From positions 3,658,001 to 3,722,000 of the forward strand of contig NZ_CP172056.1 in the NCBI RefSeq assembly GCF_049860565.1: 64,000 nucleotides of DNA, given 5' to 3'. Shown here piece after piece: positions 16,657-25,919 of this stretch. The number at the start of each line of letters is the position of its first letter. Position 1 is the stretch's first letter. Made by a program: the position numbers and the translations under genes. Source of the stretch: Desulfitobacterium_A nosdiversum. GTDB taxonomy: Bacteria; Bacillota; Desulfitobacteriia; Desulfitobacteriales; Desulfitobacteriaceae. Under the pieces are notes generated by a model. The model searched no databases. It was not told the origin of the DNA and saw only the letters and a list, made by a program, of their open reading frames with translations.

Positions 16657-18924
16657 CTAAATCTTAGTAAGTTTAGCGTACTCCGCAATAAGTTTTTTAA
16701 TCTGTCCCCCAAAAACAATTGAGATTTCAGCCTGACTGCCTTCTCCCTTGATGGCAACAATGATACCCTTACCAAATTTCGCATGTTCGACCTTTTCCCC
16801 AACATGATAATCAAACGTACCTGGTTCCTTAACAGGGTTGCCAATCTCTTTATCCCATGTTCCCCAGGACGAACGTCCGCCAAAATTACGGTTTCCCATT
16901 CCCGTTTGCGGCTGCGGCTTCTTCATCCGCGTTGGCGGAGGATCAATCGGATCACGGTCCACCATGAGCTGGGGCGGAATTTCCTCCATAAATTCGGAAG
17001 GCCGGTTATATTGAGTACGACCATACAGCATCCGCTGATCGGCATACGAAAGATAAAGTCTTTCCCGAGCTCGCGTAATGGCAACATAACACAAACGGCG
17101 TTCCTCAGCCAGTAAAGTCGGATCCATCATCGAGCGGCTGCTCGGAAAAATACCTTCTTCCATACCCACTAAAAAGACAACTGGAAACTCCAGCCCTTTG
17201 GCACTATGGATAGTCATTAAGGCCACGGATTCTTCGGCAGGATCAAGAGCGTCGATTTCTGCAACCAGAGAAACCTGCTCGAGGAAACCCGCTAAACCGG
17301 GGGTGAAGTATTCTTCGTCCTCTTCCCCTTCAGGTAGATTTTCATCCTGATCTAAAGCTTTCTCATCATATTCAGCTGTCACCGATAGAAACTCACGCAA
17401 ATTCTCAAGACGTGCTTCCGCTTCCGGTGACTTATCCGTCTTAAGTTGTTCCCAATAACCCGTTCTCTTTAAAACTTCCTCAACTAAATGGGTCACTGAA
17501 CTTTCCTCAAGCGCCAATTGTTTTAGTTCTTGCATAAGGTCGGCAAACGCCAGCAAAGGCTTTTTGGCGCGTGTTGTTAAATCCGGAATATAGTCAGCTT
17601 CCATGATCGCATCCAGGACGGGCATGCCTTGTTCTTCGGTATATTCGATAATCTTCTCCAGAGTAGAATTTCCCAAGCCGCGTTTTGGAACATTAAGGAT
17701 TCTCGAAAACGCAACCTGATCGGAAGGATTATGAAGAATGCGCAGGTAAGCCAGCATATCTTTAATCTCCATGCGTTCGTAGAATTTCAGGCCGGAAAAG
17801 ATTCGATAAGGAACGCCTTGCTTCATAAACCGTTCTTCAATGACCCGCGACTGGGCATTGGTGCGATAAAGAATGGCAAAATCATTAAATTTTCGCCCTT
17901 CAACATCCCTCAAGCGCTGAATGCGTTCAGCGATATAGCGGGATTCATCATGTTCATTCTCGGCGACATAGTAAACCAGCGGATTTCCTTCTTCATTCTC
18001 CGTCCAGAGGGATTTTTCTTTGCGTTCGGTATTATTGCTGACCACAGAATTCGCTGCATCGAGAATATGCTTTGTTGAGCGATAATTCTGCTCGAGCTTT
18101 AAAACTTTCGCTTCGGGGTAATCCCGTTCAAAGTCAAGGATATTCTGGACATCGGCACCGCGGAACATATAAATCGACTGGTCATCGTCCCCTACAACAC
18201 AAAGATTTCGATATTTCTTCGCAAGGAGATTGACGAGAGCGTATTGAGCATGGTTCGTATCTTGATACTCATCGACTAAAATGTAACGAAACTTCTCTTG
18301 ATAATACGCTAAGACTTCCGGATTCTCCCTAAAAAGGCGCACGGTAAGCATAATAATGTCGTCAAAGTCTAGAGCATTATTCCCTTTGAGCCTTTTTTGG
18401 TAAAGTTCATAGACCTTTTCTACTTTTTGCTCGAAATAATCTGCAGCCCTTTGGGAAAATTCTTCAGGACTTTGAAGCTTGTTTTTAGCATCACTAATAA
18501 CTCCGCCAATCGCCCGCGGAGCAAATTTTTTCTCGTCTAAGTTAAGTTCCTTCATACAGGACTTTATAACCGCTTGCTGGTCACTGGAATCATAAATCAC
18601 AAAGCTGCGTGAATATCCAGGCAAATGTTCAATCTCGCTGCGTAAAATTCGAACACAGGCCGAGTGGAACGTTGCAACCCAAAGTCCTCGTCCTTCACTT
18701 CCAACTAACGTCCCAACCCGCTCACGCATTTCCTGCGCGGCCTTATTGGTAAAGGTAATGGCGAGAATGTTCCAGGGATCTATGCCTTGCGCAATTAGAT
18801 GGGCAATCCTGTAGGTCAGAACTCTTGTTTTTCCGGAACCGGCCCCCGCTAAAATCAATAGCGGACCATCCCGGTGTTCTACAGCCTGACGCTGCACTGG
18901 GTTTAAGTCATCTAACCGATACAT
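16657..18924 (-). CDS. pcrA: ATP-dependent DNA helicase PcrA/UvrD
   Basis: Superfamily 1A 3'-5' helicase for repair and plasmid/rolling-circle replication. Visible motifs: NPVQRQAVEH (Q motif), LAGAGSGKTRVLTYR (Walker A), ITFTNKAAQEM, LVDEYQDTN (motif II), VGDDDQSIYMFRGA (motif III), LEQNYRS (motif IV), MTIHSAKGLEF (motif V) and AITRARERLYLSYA (motif VI). The C-terminus has the Tudor-like PcrA tail FGKGIIVAIKGEG. The ATG at 18924 follows AGGTGGAG; the GTG at 18942 lies before that site and is rejected. About 755 residues, normal. Confidence 0.97.
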   Translation of the reverse strand: MYRLDDLNPVQRQAVEHRDGPLLILAGAGSGKTRVLTYRIAHLIAQGIDPWNILAITFTNKAAQEMRERVGTLVGSEGRGLWVATFHSACVRILRSEIEHLPGYSRSFVIYDSSDQQAVIKSCMKELNLDEKKFAPRAIGGVISDAKNKLQSPEEFSQRAADYFEQKVEKVYELYQKRLKGNNALDFDDIIMLTVRLFRENPEVLAYYQEKFRYILVDEYQDTNHAQYALVNLLAKKYRNLCVVGDDDQSIYMFRGADVQNILDFERDYPEAKVLKLEQNYRSTKHILDAANSVVSNNTERKEKSLWTENEEGNPLVYYVAENEHDESRYIAERIQRLRDVEGRKFNDFAILYRTNAQSRVIEERFMKQGVPYRIFSGLKFYERMEIKDMLAYLRILHNPSDQVAFSRILNVPKRGLGNSTLEKIIEYTEEQGMPVLDAIMEADYIPDLTTRAKKPLLAFADLMQELKQLALEESSVTHLVEEVLKRTGYWEQLKTDKSPEAEARLENLREFLSVTAEYDEKALDQDENLPEGEEDEEYFTPGLAGFLEQVSLVAEIDALDPAEESVALMTIHSAKGLEFPVVFLVGMEEGIFPSSRSMMDPTLLAEERRLCYVAITRARERLYLSYADQRMLYGRTQYNRPSEFMEEIPPQLMVDRDPIDPPPTRMKKPQPQTGMGNRNFGGRSSWGTWDKEIGNPVKEPGTFDYHVGEKVEHAKFGKGIIVAIKGEGSQAEISIVFGGQIKKLIAEYAKLTKI

Positions 18925-19002
18925 TTTTCCACTCCACCTCACTTTTTCGAATCTATATTATATCATAACTCAAGGTGGACAAGGAGAAGTTTCAGCCATA
19001 TC

Positions 19003-19596
19003 TTATTTATATTCTATCGAGTACCTCATGATCGGTTTCGCCTTGGAACGTCGCTCTGCTACGACAAAGCCCGCTTTGTCAAAGACAGAGGGAATCCCTG
19101 TCCAAGCAAAAGCGGCTGGAATATGATCTCCGTAAGGTACAATTGGATAACCTTCAATTATTCTAACTTGGTTGGCTCTACCGTAGTTAATGGCTCCCTT
19201 AAGCAGTTCAACAGATAATCCTTTTCTCCTATGGGATTTGGATATGAAGAAACACGTAATCGACCAAACGGATTCATTATCAATTCTTTTCCAAACTCTC
19301 GAATTTTCGAGTCTTGGAAAAACTTCTCTTGGTGCAATTGCACACCATCCAATGGGTGTGTCACCAATATAAGCTATAATTCCTATCTTTTCGTTTTGTT
19401 CAACTAACGATTTCATCGCGCGTTTATTTTCATTCCCCTTTTGACGTTCAAAGTCGGATTTTTTTAAACGCCACGCCATACACCAACATCCACCACAAGC
19501 TCCTCTTTCTCCAAATAGCGTTTCAAAGTCTTCCCATCGCGTCATATCTAAAGGATAAATTCTTAGATTCAACACTTTATTCGCATAAATTAACAC
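19003..19596 (-). CDS. GNAT-family N-acetyltransferase
   Basis: Contains the acetyl-CoA pocket CFFISKSHRRKGLSVELL with the (R/Q)xxGx-like P-loop, and an unusual N-terminal Cys cluster GACGGCWCMAW near residue 35. A related GNAT at 38281-38844 has the corresponding WAGCYCRFYH, so both belong to one subfamily. GTG at 19596 with AGGAG 8 nt upstream is the start. Substrate unknown; no neighbours suggest one. Confidence 0.8.
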   Translation of the reverse strand: MLIYANKVLNLRIYPLDMTRWEDFETLFGERGACGGCWCMAWRLKKSDFERQKGNENKRAMKSLVEQNEKIGIIAYIGDTPIGWCAIAPREVFPRLENSRVWKRIDNESVWSITCFFISKSHRRKGLSVELLKGAINYGRANQVRIIEGYPIVPYGDHIPAAFAWTGIPSVFDKAGFVVAERRSKAKPIMRYSIEYK

Positions 19597-19738
19597 ATTT
19601 CATTCTCCTCTCGGCCTTTTCCAGACAAATAATAAATGCATAAATAATAGACATTATATGTGAACATCTTGATTTTTAATAGACGTTACTGCATAATATC
19701 TATGTAGTATTACAAACATATTAGGGAAGTGTTTATGA

Positions 19739-20914
19739 ATGTCAGATTTATCGGATCTGTTCTGGCAAGCTTCACTGCCAGAGATGAAACAAGGTTATTT
19801 ATACAATAAGCAGAAAGACGAATTTATTTGCCTCATCTGTGGTAAAAGCTTTACAAAAGGAATGATCTACCCCAGTGATGGCCAACTCTATGAAGTCCAA
19901 AAATATGTCAAACTCCACATCCGTCAAAATCATCATTCCAGCTTCCATTATCTTCTCAATCTTGATAAAAAATTAACCGGCTTAACCGATCATCAGAAAA
20001 CCTTGTTTGAGCTTTTCTATGAGGGTTTAAGCGATCAAGAAATTGCCCGAACTCTAAACACAGGAAGTACCTCAACCATCCGAAATCATCGATTTTCGTT
20101 GAGAGAAAAGCAAAAGCAAGCTAAGGTTTTCCTTGCTCTAATGGAACTGTTAAGTGAGCATATTCCTAAAAAAGAAACTTCTTCTGCCGCCTTACAGCAG
20201 TTTTCCAAAAATACTCCTCAGTTTTCTTCGCCGGCGTACGTTACTCCTGCCTTTGCTGTGACCGAAGAAGAAAATGAAAAGATCCTTGCAGCCTGTTTTA
20301 AGCAAGGTTTAAACGGTCCTTTGACTTCTTATCCGCATAAGGAGAAACGAAAGTACGTGGTCTTAAGACATCTCCTTCATTTTTTTGATCTCCAAAAAAA
20401 CTACACTGAAAAAGAGATCAACGCGGTCTTAAAGCCCATTTACAAAGACTATGTCCTTCTCCGTCGTAATTTAATCGAATATGGCTTCCTTGATCGCACT
20501 CCGGATGGAAGTGCGTATTGGGTAAAAATACCACGAAAGGAGCTCGATAGTATGGATAAGCATAAAGAGTTAAAATTAGCCTATAAGCAGAATCCCAGAC
20601 CCATGGGGGTATTTCAGATTAAGAATCTTACCAATGGTAAGGTTTTCTTGGGAACAAGCATGGATCTGCCGGGTAAACTCAATGGACAACGCTTTCAATT
20701 GGAATGTAAAAGTCATCCGAACAAGGGTTTACAAACAGATTGGAATATCTTAGGCCCTGAATCCTTTAGCTTTGAAATTCTTGAGGAAGTCGATACTGAG
20801 AAAATAACGGAAGAAAATTGGCGTGATACCGTTTTCGCAATGGAAGAGAAATGGCTGGATCAGTTACAACCGTACAACGACAAAGGATATAACAAACCGA
20901 AGCAGGCAAAATAA
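19739..20914 (+). CDS. Putative DNA-binding protein with LuxR-like HTH, DUF2087 and GIY-YIG-like C-terminus
   Basis: 391 residues in apparently three parts. The N-terminus has a zinc-finger-like CLICGKSF with two later His (HIRQNHH). Residues about 100-140 form a LuxR-like HTH (GLSDQEIARTLNTGSTSTIR). Residues about 205-265 match DUF2087 (LRHLLHFFDLQKNYTEKEIN ... RRNLIEYGFLDRTPDGS). The C-terminal third (GVFQIKNLTNGKVFLGTS ... FSFEILEEV) resembles a GIY-YIG nuclease-family fold, though the leading GIY appears as GVF. It probably regulates transcription, but no target is obvious. ATG at 19739 has only a weak GGGAAG upstream. Confidence 0.72.
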   Translation: MSDLSDLFWQASLPEMKQGYLYNKQKDEFICLICGKSFTKGMIYPSDGQLYEVQKYVKLHIRQNHHSSFHYLLNLDKKLTGLTDHQKTLFELFYEGLSDQEIARTLNTGSTSTIRNHRFSLREKQKQAKVFLALMELLSEHIPKKETSSAALQQFSKNTPQFSSPAYVTPAFAVTEEENEKILAACFKQGLNGPLTSYPHKEKRKYVVLRHLLHFFDLQKNYTEKEINAVLKPIYKDYVLLRRNLIEYGFLDRTPDGSAYWVKIPRKELDSMDKHKELKLAYKQNPRPMGVFQIKNLTNGKVFLGTSMDLPGKLNGQRFQLECKSHPNKGLQTDWNILGPESFSFEILEEVDTEKITEENWRDTVFAMEEKWLDQLQPYNDKGYNKPKQAK

Positions 20915-20964
20915 AAGCAACACCGGAATCTCTCAGTTGGACTCATCATTAAAAGGCTCATCAT

Positions 20965-21012
20965 TAAAAACGCCACAAGGGTCCCATTCATCAATGGTCT
21001 ACTTGTGGCGTT
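20965..21012. terminator. Terminator between the DUF2087 gene and the ABC operon
   Basis: AACGCCACAAG and CTTGTGGCGTT form a perfect 11-bp stem. The T run is on the minus-strand side, so it best serves the ABC operon, with possible bidirectional use. Confidence 0.8.
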
Positions 21013-21030
21013 AAACATATCATAACCCGG

Positions 21031-21747
21031 CTATTCTAAAACATGAACATTCTTATAATAGTTATGGATTTCCATACTTTGCGGGACATAAAGATAGATG
21101 ATATTCCAATCCTGATTGCTATATGAATCCAGCGATTTGGAATTAAGATGCTTAAACTGGTCGATTGTAAAATCGGCCATAAATTGTTTATACTCAAAAC
21201 TTTGGTGACTCGGTTCTTTGATAGAAAGATATCCGTCATCTAAGAGAACATTTGGAGGCAAAATAAATTTTGTGTAATTGATCCCTCCGACCAATAGTTC
21301 ATTAGTATAGCTGCTCATTTCCACTTCGCCGTCATCGACGGCTTTTCTTTTTATAAAAACCAAATTATTTCCTCTATTTACCGACGAATCAAAGGAAAGG
21401 GAGTTTACATGCGCTGTAAAGGTTTGACTCTTGTTTTTATAGATTCCTTTAATCTGATCCGGATTATCTTCTGAAGAAAAAAGGGTTACGACATCCTCCG
21501 GCGAGCTTAGATTCATCTCGTTTTTATTCGTTTCCGCTTGTGTAAATTCCTGCCTTGGAAGTAAATATGAGAGTGGAACAAGCAGGATCAAAATGGCAAG
21601 ATACACTCCGGCAAAAAGTATATTTCGTTTCCATGATACATAACGGCTTAATATTCGGACAGATAACTGAGCCATTAAAAACAAGAAAACGATAATCACA
21701 CCCAATATGATGAAAAGGCCTATATTAACGAAACCCGTTCCATTCAT
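21031..21747 (-). CDS. Membrane protein of the GntR/ABC operon, unknown function
   Basis: Two or three N-terminal membrane helices (residues about 8-30 and 42-65) followed by an extracytoplasmic or soluble part of roughly 170 residues rich in Ser/Asn. Not a family I can name. Its ATG overlaps the permease stop as ATGA, so it is translationally coupled and probably a component or accessory of the transporter. Confidence 0.7.
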   Translation of the reverse strand: MNGTGFVNIGLFIILGVIIVFLFLMAQLSVRILSRYVSWKRNILFAGVYLAILILLVPLSYLLPRQEFTQAETNKNEMNLSSPEDVVTLFSSEDNPDQIKGIYKNKSQTFTAHVNSLSFDSSVNRGNNLVFIKRKAVDDGEVEMSSYTNELLVGGINYTKFILPPNVLLDDGYLSIKEPSHQSFEYKQFMADFTIDQFKHLNSKSLDSYSNQDWNIIYLYVPQSMEIHNYYKNVHVLE

Positions 21748-22478
21748 TTTCTAACCTCCAATCTATTCGAAAGAAGAATACTTATTCCAAACAAAAGAAT
21801 GGCTAGGGCTAATAGCTTCAGCGTAAAAACCGGGAGGGAACTTTCAAAAAAATAGGCATAAATTTTCATGAGATATTGAACATAAACCTTTAAAAACCCT
21901 GCCGTTAAAATCGGTATTATGATAACAAAGCTTTTATGGAGCTCAACCAAAGTTCCACCCAAGTAACCGATCGCCGAAAAAAGAATCAGGCAAAGGCTTG
22001 TCACAAACATTCCAAAAAGGAGATTAATAGGACTAATAAGGAAGCCTTCAAACAAAACCTGGGCAGGGCCGAATATAAAATAGCCAAGAATCCGAAGAAG
22101 TACGCCGCTGAGCGAGGCCATAATCCCTGCAAAAATTGAGAAAGTCATAAGGAACCCCATATTTGAAAGGTTGCTCGACAACCGATTTGCCACTAGGGAA
22201 AATTCAATATTTCTATACGATTTGTTCGCAATAGTAGCTGCAGTGATCAGAATCCAGAAGAGAGAAAACACGATCACTAAATCTGCGGAATACGATTTTA
22301 CAGTAATACTTAAATTGTTTCTTCCAAAAGCCCTCGACATTAATCCACCCATTGAAAAAAGCAGTCCCAGCGCCTGTGCGATAAACATTCCATATACTAA
22401 ATTGGAATATCCTTTTATTTTATAAATATATTGCTTAAACGCTGCCGATTGAAGGCTAACTTCTCTTAAAGACATCAT
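21744..22478 (-). CDS. ABC transporter membrane subunit (YtrC/D-like)
   Basis: Six predicted membrane helices over 244 residues with no other domain. It follows the ATPase with a short overlap and is coupled to the next gene. The start is one of TTG 22481, ATG 22478 or ATG 22475 following AGGGAGGG; ATG 22478 is chosen by spacing. The arrangement GntR regulator, ATPase, permease, membrane protein resembles the B. subtilis ytr operon, whose substrate is debated (acetoin or cell-wall antibiotics). Confidence 0.75.
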   Translation of the reverse strand: MMSLREVSLQSAAFKQYIYKIKGYSNLVYGMFIAQALGLLFSMGGLMSRAFGRNNLSITVKSYSADLVIVFSLFWILITAATIANKSYRNIEFSLVANRLSSNLSNMGFLMTFSIFAGIMASLSGVLLRILGYFIFGPAQVLFEGFLISPINLLFGMFVTSLCLILFSAIGYLGGTLVELHKSFVIIIPILTAGFLKVYVQYLMKIYAYFFESSLPVFTLKLLALAILLFGISILLSNRLEVRK

Positions 22479-23382
22479 CAATCCCTCCCTTGCTTTTTTC
22501 GGTTAGATAAATGAATAAATTATCAATTGAAACCGGCATGAGTTCAACTCCGCTCTGTTTTGCTTTTCCGGAACCCTCTTGAATGAGATCTCGTACAATC
22601 GGACTATTTATATTTCTTTTAATGACTGCATACACATTGTCTTTGGCGAATTCTTCCTGATGAATGATCTCTTCGCCTTTGAGCAACTCACGTATCACCT
22701 GAGCATTTCCCCTTAAACCCATCGCCCATTCTTTGAGTTCATCAATAGGCAGATGCAAACATTTACGTCCCTGCTTTAGCAAAAGGACATCCTCAAGAAT
22801 ATCTTCAACCTCGTTGAGCAAATGACTGGAAAGGAGAACTGTCCGAGGGTATTCAAGATAATCTTTAAGCAAGGCTCGGTAAAAATCCTTGCGCACAGCT
22901 GAGTCCATCCCTGTCGTTGGCTCGTCAAATAAGGTGAGCGGGCAGTGAGAAGCAATCCCGATTATACAGTTAAATAGACTTTTGCTGCCTTTGGACAGGC
23001 GGCTGTGCCTTATTTGCGGATTCAGATTAGAATAGTCAAATAAGCCTTCTGCAAGCCGGGAATCCCAATTTGGATAAAATGGGGCGACCTCTGCCATGAT
23101 ATCCTCAAGGGTGAACGATTCAGGAAATGCCATGTTCTCATCGACAAAAATCATATTTCCGGCAACCGACAGGTTATTGAAGGGATGTTGGGAAAACACT
23201 TTAAGTTCTCCGTCCGTTGGCCTCAGGTAGCCCGCAATCAGCTTGAGCAGAGTCGTTTTACCTGCGCCATTTCTTCCGATCAGCCCTGTAATCTTGTTTT
23301 CCTCAATTTCGAAGGATAAACCGTCTAAGGCTTTAAAACTCCCAAAAGATTTAGTCAAATTTTCGCACTCGATCACCTTCAT
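22456..23382 (-). CDS. ABC transporter ATP-binding protein (YtrB-like)
   Basis: Walker A GRNGAGKTTLLKL, Q-loop region FVDENMAF, signature SRLSKGSKS (replacing LSGGQ, as in YtrB-type ATPases), Walker B LTLFDEPTTGMD and H-loop LLSSHLLNE. A C-terminal extension of about 80 residues follows the ATPase core. Coupled to the GntR gene by an ATGA overlap, so expression of the transporter follows the regulator. Confidence 0.88.
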   Translation of the reverse strand: MKVIECENLTKSFGSFKALDGLSFEIEENKITGLIGRNGAGKTTLLKLIAGYLRPTDGELKVFSQHPFNNLSVAGNMIFVDENMAFPESFTLEDIMAEVAPFYPNWDSRLAEGLFDYSNLNPQIRHSRLSKGSKSLFNCIIGIASHCPLTLFDEPTTGMDSAVRKDFYRALLKDYLEYPRTVLLSSHLLNEVEDILEDVLLLKQGRKCLHLPIDELKEWAMGLRGNAQVIRELLKGEEIIHQEEFAKDNVYAVIKRNINSPIVRDLIQEGSGKAKQSGVELMPVSIDNLFIYLTEKSKGGIDDVFKRS

Positions 23383-23765
23383 TTTCCATCCCCCCCACTT
23401 TCTTTGGCCGCTCTCTGAATCAATAGAATGAGTTCATCTTCGCTGACCGCCAAACGTTTGGCCTCGCCGATGAGTTCCTGGATCATCGGCCCAAGCTTCA
23501 GATTCCGATGCTTCGATAAAATTGATTTTCTGGCATCAAGAGCGACAAACATTCCCAATCCCCGCTTTTTATAGACGATGTTTTCCTCCGCTAAAAGATT
23601 CAGTCCTTTCGCGGCTGTTGCCGGATTAATGTTAAACATCTCTGCAAGTTGATATTGTGAATAAATCCGCTCGTCTTCTTTTAGGTTACCATTCAATATT
23701 TCGTTCTCAAGCCATTCTGCAATTTGAAGATAGAGCGGTTTAATGCTGTCCGGATTTAAGATCAC
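23379..23765 (-). CDS. GntR-family regulator, YtrA subfamily
   Basis: 128 residues: a winged HTH (PLYLQIAEWLENEILNG ... YQLAEMFNINPATAAKGL ... YKKRGLGMFV) and a short helical C-terminus for dimerisation, with no ligand-binding domain, as in YtrA proteins. The GTG at 23765 follows AAGGAGG; longer in-frame starts lie inside the operator. It very likely represses its own operon through the inverted repeat at 23816-23853, by analogy with YtrA. Confidence 0.88.
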   Translation of the reverse strand: MILNPDSIKPLYLQIAEWLENEILNGNLKEDERIYSQYQLAEMFNINPATAAKGLNLLAEENIVYKKRGLGMFVALDARKSILSKHRNLKLGPMIQELIGEAKRLAVSEDELILLIQRAAKESGGDGK

Positions 23766-23815
23766 AATATTCACCTCCTTCGAGGAAATAAAACTATTAA
23801 ACATTACTAAAAAAT

Positions 23816-23853
23816 GAACCATAGTGCATTAGTCTAGTAATGTACTATGGTTC
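23816..23853. promoter_or_regulatory. Operator of the YtrA-like operon (16-bp inverted repeat)
   Basis: Arms GAACCATAGTGCATTA and TAATGTACTATGGTTC with a 6-bp centre and one mismatch. It spans about -6 to +33 of the promoter predicted at 23855-23883, an ideal roadblock position for the GntR protein encoded 50 bp downstream. Confidence 0.75.
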
Positions 23854-23854
23854 T

Positions 23855-23883
23855 ATTATATATTCATGTAAATCTATAGTCAA
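23855..23883 (-). promoter_or_regulatory. SigmaA-type promoter of the YtrA-like operon
   Basis: TTGACT, 17 bp, TATAAT on the minus strand, directly in front of the operator. Confidence 0.75.
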
Positions 23884-23963
23884 CATCCCTAAATATGGTA
23901 TATCTTTATACATAAATTTTTCCATAAAAAAGCAAACTAATTCTGAAAAAGGAGGTATAATGC

Positions 23964-25742
23964 ATGAATGCAATTTGGCTCGTTATTTTTGCTGCTCTCT
24001 TCTTAACCTTAGGCTACCGTCTCTATGGTTCATTCATTGCAGCTAAAATCTTAGCCTTAGATGATAGCCGTAAAACTCCTGCAGTTATTCATAATGATAA
24101 TCGTGATTATGTACCGACAAACAAATGGATTCTCTTTGGCCACCATTTCGCAGCCATTGCAGGGGCCGGCCCTTTAATCGGGCCCACACTTGCTGCACAA
24201 TATGGCTTTGCTCCCGGTGCGCTTTGGATTCTCATCGGTTCAGTTCTTGCCGGTGCAGTCCATGATATGGTTATCTTATTCGCTTCGGTTCGCCATGACG
24301 GACTATCTATTTCCGAAATCGCTAAAGATGAAATCGGACCCGTTGCAGGGGTAGTTTCATCGATTGCTGTTCTCTTTATTCTGATCATTACCATGGCTGG
24401 TTTAGCTTTAGCCGTTGTCAATGCTCTCTTTAACAGCCCCTGGGGAACATTTACTGTCGGAATCACCATTCCTATTGCACTCTTTGTGGGCATTTATCTT
24501 AGATGGCTGCGGATTGGCCGCATTGGCGAAGCTACTGTCATCGGTGTCGCTTTAATCTTTCTTGGGGTTATCCTGGGACCAATCGTTGAGCATTCCTTTT
24601 TTGCCCCGTATTTTACGTTTTCCCATGAACAGCTGGCTGTCATTTTAGCAGTTTATGGTTTTGCAGCAGCAACACTCCCAGTTTGGCTTCTCCTCGCCCC
24701 TCGGGACTACCTCAGTACTTATTTGAAGATAGGCGTTATTGGTGCTTTAGCCATAGGTATTATCTTTATCCAGCCTCATCTGAGAATGCCTGCAATTACA
24801 TCTTTTGTGAACGGAGGCGGTCCTGTAATTCCCGGCCCGGTATGGCCCTTCATGTTTATCACTATTGCCTGCGGAGCTCTTTCAGGTTTCCACTCCATTA
24901 TTGGAACGGGCACTACACCAAAAATGATTACCCTCGAACGGGATATCCTCCCCATCGGCTTCGGAGCAATGCTGGTCGAAGGGTTTGTAGCCCTTATGGC
25001 TCTTATTGCAGCTACAAGCTTACATCCTGCTGATTATTTTGCTATCAATGCTTCCCCCGCAGTTTTTGAAAAGTTAGGAATGGCCATACAGGAACTTCCC
25101 CAGCTTTCCCAACTCGTCGGCGAGAATGTAGCGGGCCGCGCCGGCGGTGCAGTCTCTCTTGGTGTGGGAATGTCCGATATTTTCCGCAAAATTCCTTTCC
25201 TGGCCGCTATATCAAGCTACCTCTACCATTTCGTCATTATGTTCGAAGCCTTGTTCATCCTCACAACAATTGACGCCGGAACGAGGGTAGGACGCTATTT
25301 ATTACAGGAATTAGGGGGAACAGTCTATAAGCCTCTTGCTCGGACTAACTGGTGGCCCGGAATTCTTTTGACCAGTGCCCTGATGTCTTTTACCTGGGGA
25401 TACCTTGTCTATGGCGGAAACATTTCCACGATCTGGCCTTTATTCGGGGTCGCTAATCAGCTGCTCGCCGGAATGGCCTTAGCCATTGGCACAACTCTTC
25501 TTTTCCGGATGGGAAAAGCGAAATACACTTGGACTACGATTCTCCCCTTTATATTTGTTACAGTGACAACCATTGCTGCCGGATATCAGAATATCGTCAT
25601 TTATTACCTCCCCACGGGAAAAAACCTTTTAGCACTGCTAACCGCGGTAATGATGGTTCTGGTTACGGTTATTCTTGTCCTATCTATTCGTAAATGGCTT
25701 GAGCTTGGCACACCGGCTCCAAGACTTGATCCCCAAAGTTAA
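23964..25742 (+). CDS. CstA-family carbon starvation transporter
   Basis: About 16 membrane segments over 592 residues with the CstA signatures: an N-terminal ALDDSRKTPA segment, LFGHHFAAIAGAGPLIGP, GALSGFHSIIGTGTTPK and GVANQLLAGMALA. The family imports pyruvate or peptides (E. coli BtsT, CstA) when carbon is scarce. The ATG at 23964 follows AAGGAGG. Single gene with its own terminator; no BtsSR-type two-component system lies beside it. A pyruvate role would suit a pyruvate-using anaerobe but is an inference. Confidence 0.9.
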   Translation: MNAIWLVIFAALFLTLGYRLYGSFIAAKILALDDSRKTPAVIHNDNRDYVPTNKWILFGHHFAAIAGAGPLIGPTLAAQYGFAPGALWILIGSVLAGAVHDMVILFASVRHDGLSISEIAKDEIGPVAGVVSSIAVLFILIITMAGLALAVVNALFNSPWGTFTVGITIPIALFVGIYLRWLRIGRIGEATVIGVALIFLGVILGPIVEHSFFAPYFTFSHEQLAVILAVYGFAAATLPVWLLLAPRDYLSTYLKIGVIGALAIGIIFIQPHLRMPAITSFVNGGGPVIPGPVWPFMFITIACGALSGFHSIIGTGTTPKMITLERDILPIGFGAMLVEGFVALMALIAATSLHPADYFAINASPAVFEKLGMAIQELPQLSQLVGENVAGRAGGAVSLGVGMSDIFRKIPFLAAISSYLYHFVIMFEALFILTTIDAGTRVGRYLLQELGGTVYKPLARTNWWPGILLTSALMSFTWGYLVYGGNISTIWPLFGVANQLLAGMALAIGTTLLFRMGKAKYTWTTILPFIFVTVTTIAAGYQNIVIYYLPTGKNLLALLTAVMMVLVTVILVLSIRKWLELGTPAPRLDPQS

Positions 25743-25770
25743 CTATTATAAGACGAAAAAGATTTAAACT

Positions 25771-25835
25771 AAGACTCCGCACTTTAAACTGCCTACTGTT
25801 TGTTATGCAGGCAAAAAAATGCGGAGTCTTTATTT
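25771..25835 (+). terminator. Terminator of the CstA-family gene
   Basis: AAGACTCCGCA pairs perfectly with TGCGGAGTCTT, with a smaller internal hairpin in the loop, followed by TATTTAT. Confidence 0.85.
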
Positions 25836-25919
25836 ATCTGAAACGAAAAAGCCTCTATAATAAAAATAAAGCTGAAGGCTTAGGATTTAATCCCTAAAAT
25901 TACTTATGTGGAGGCTATG

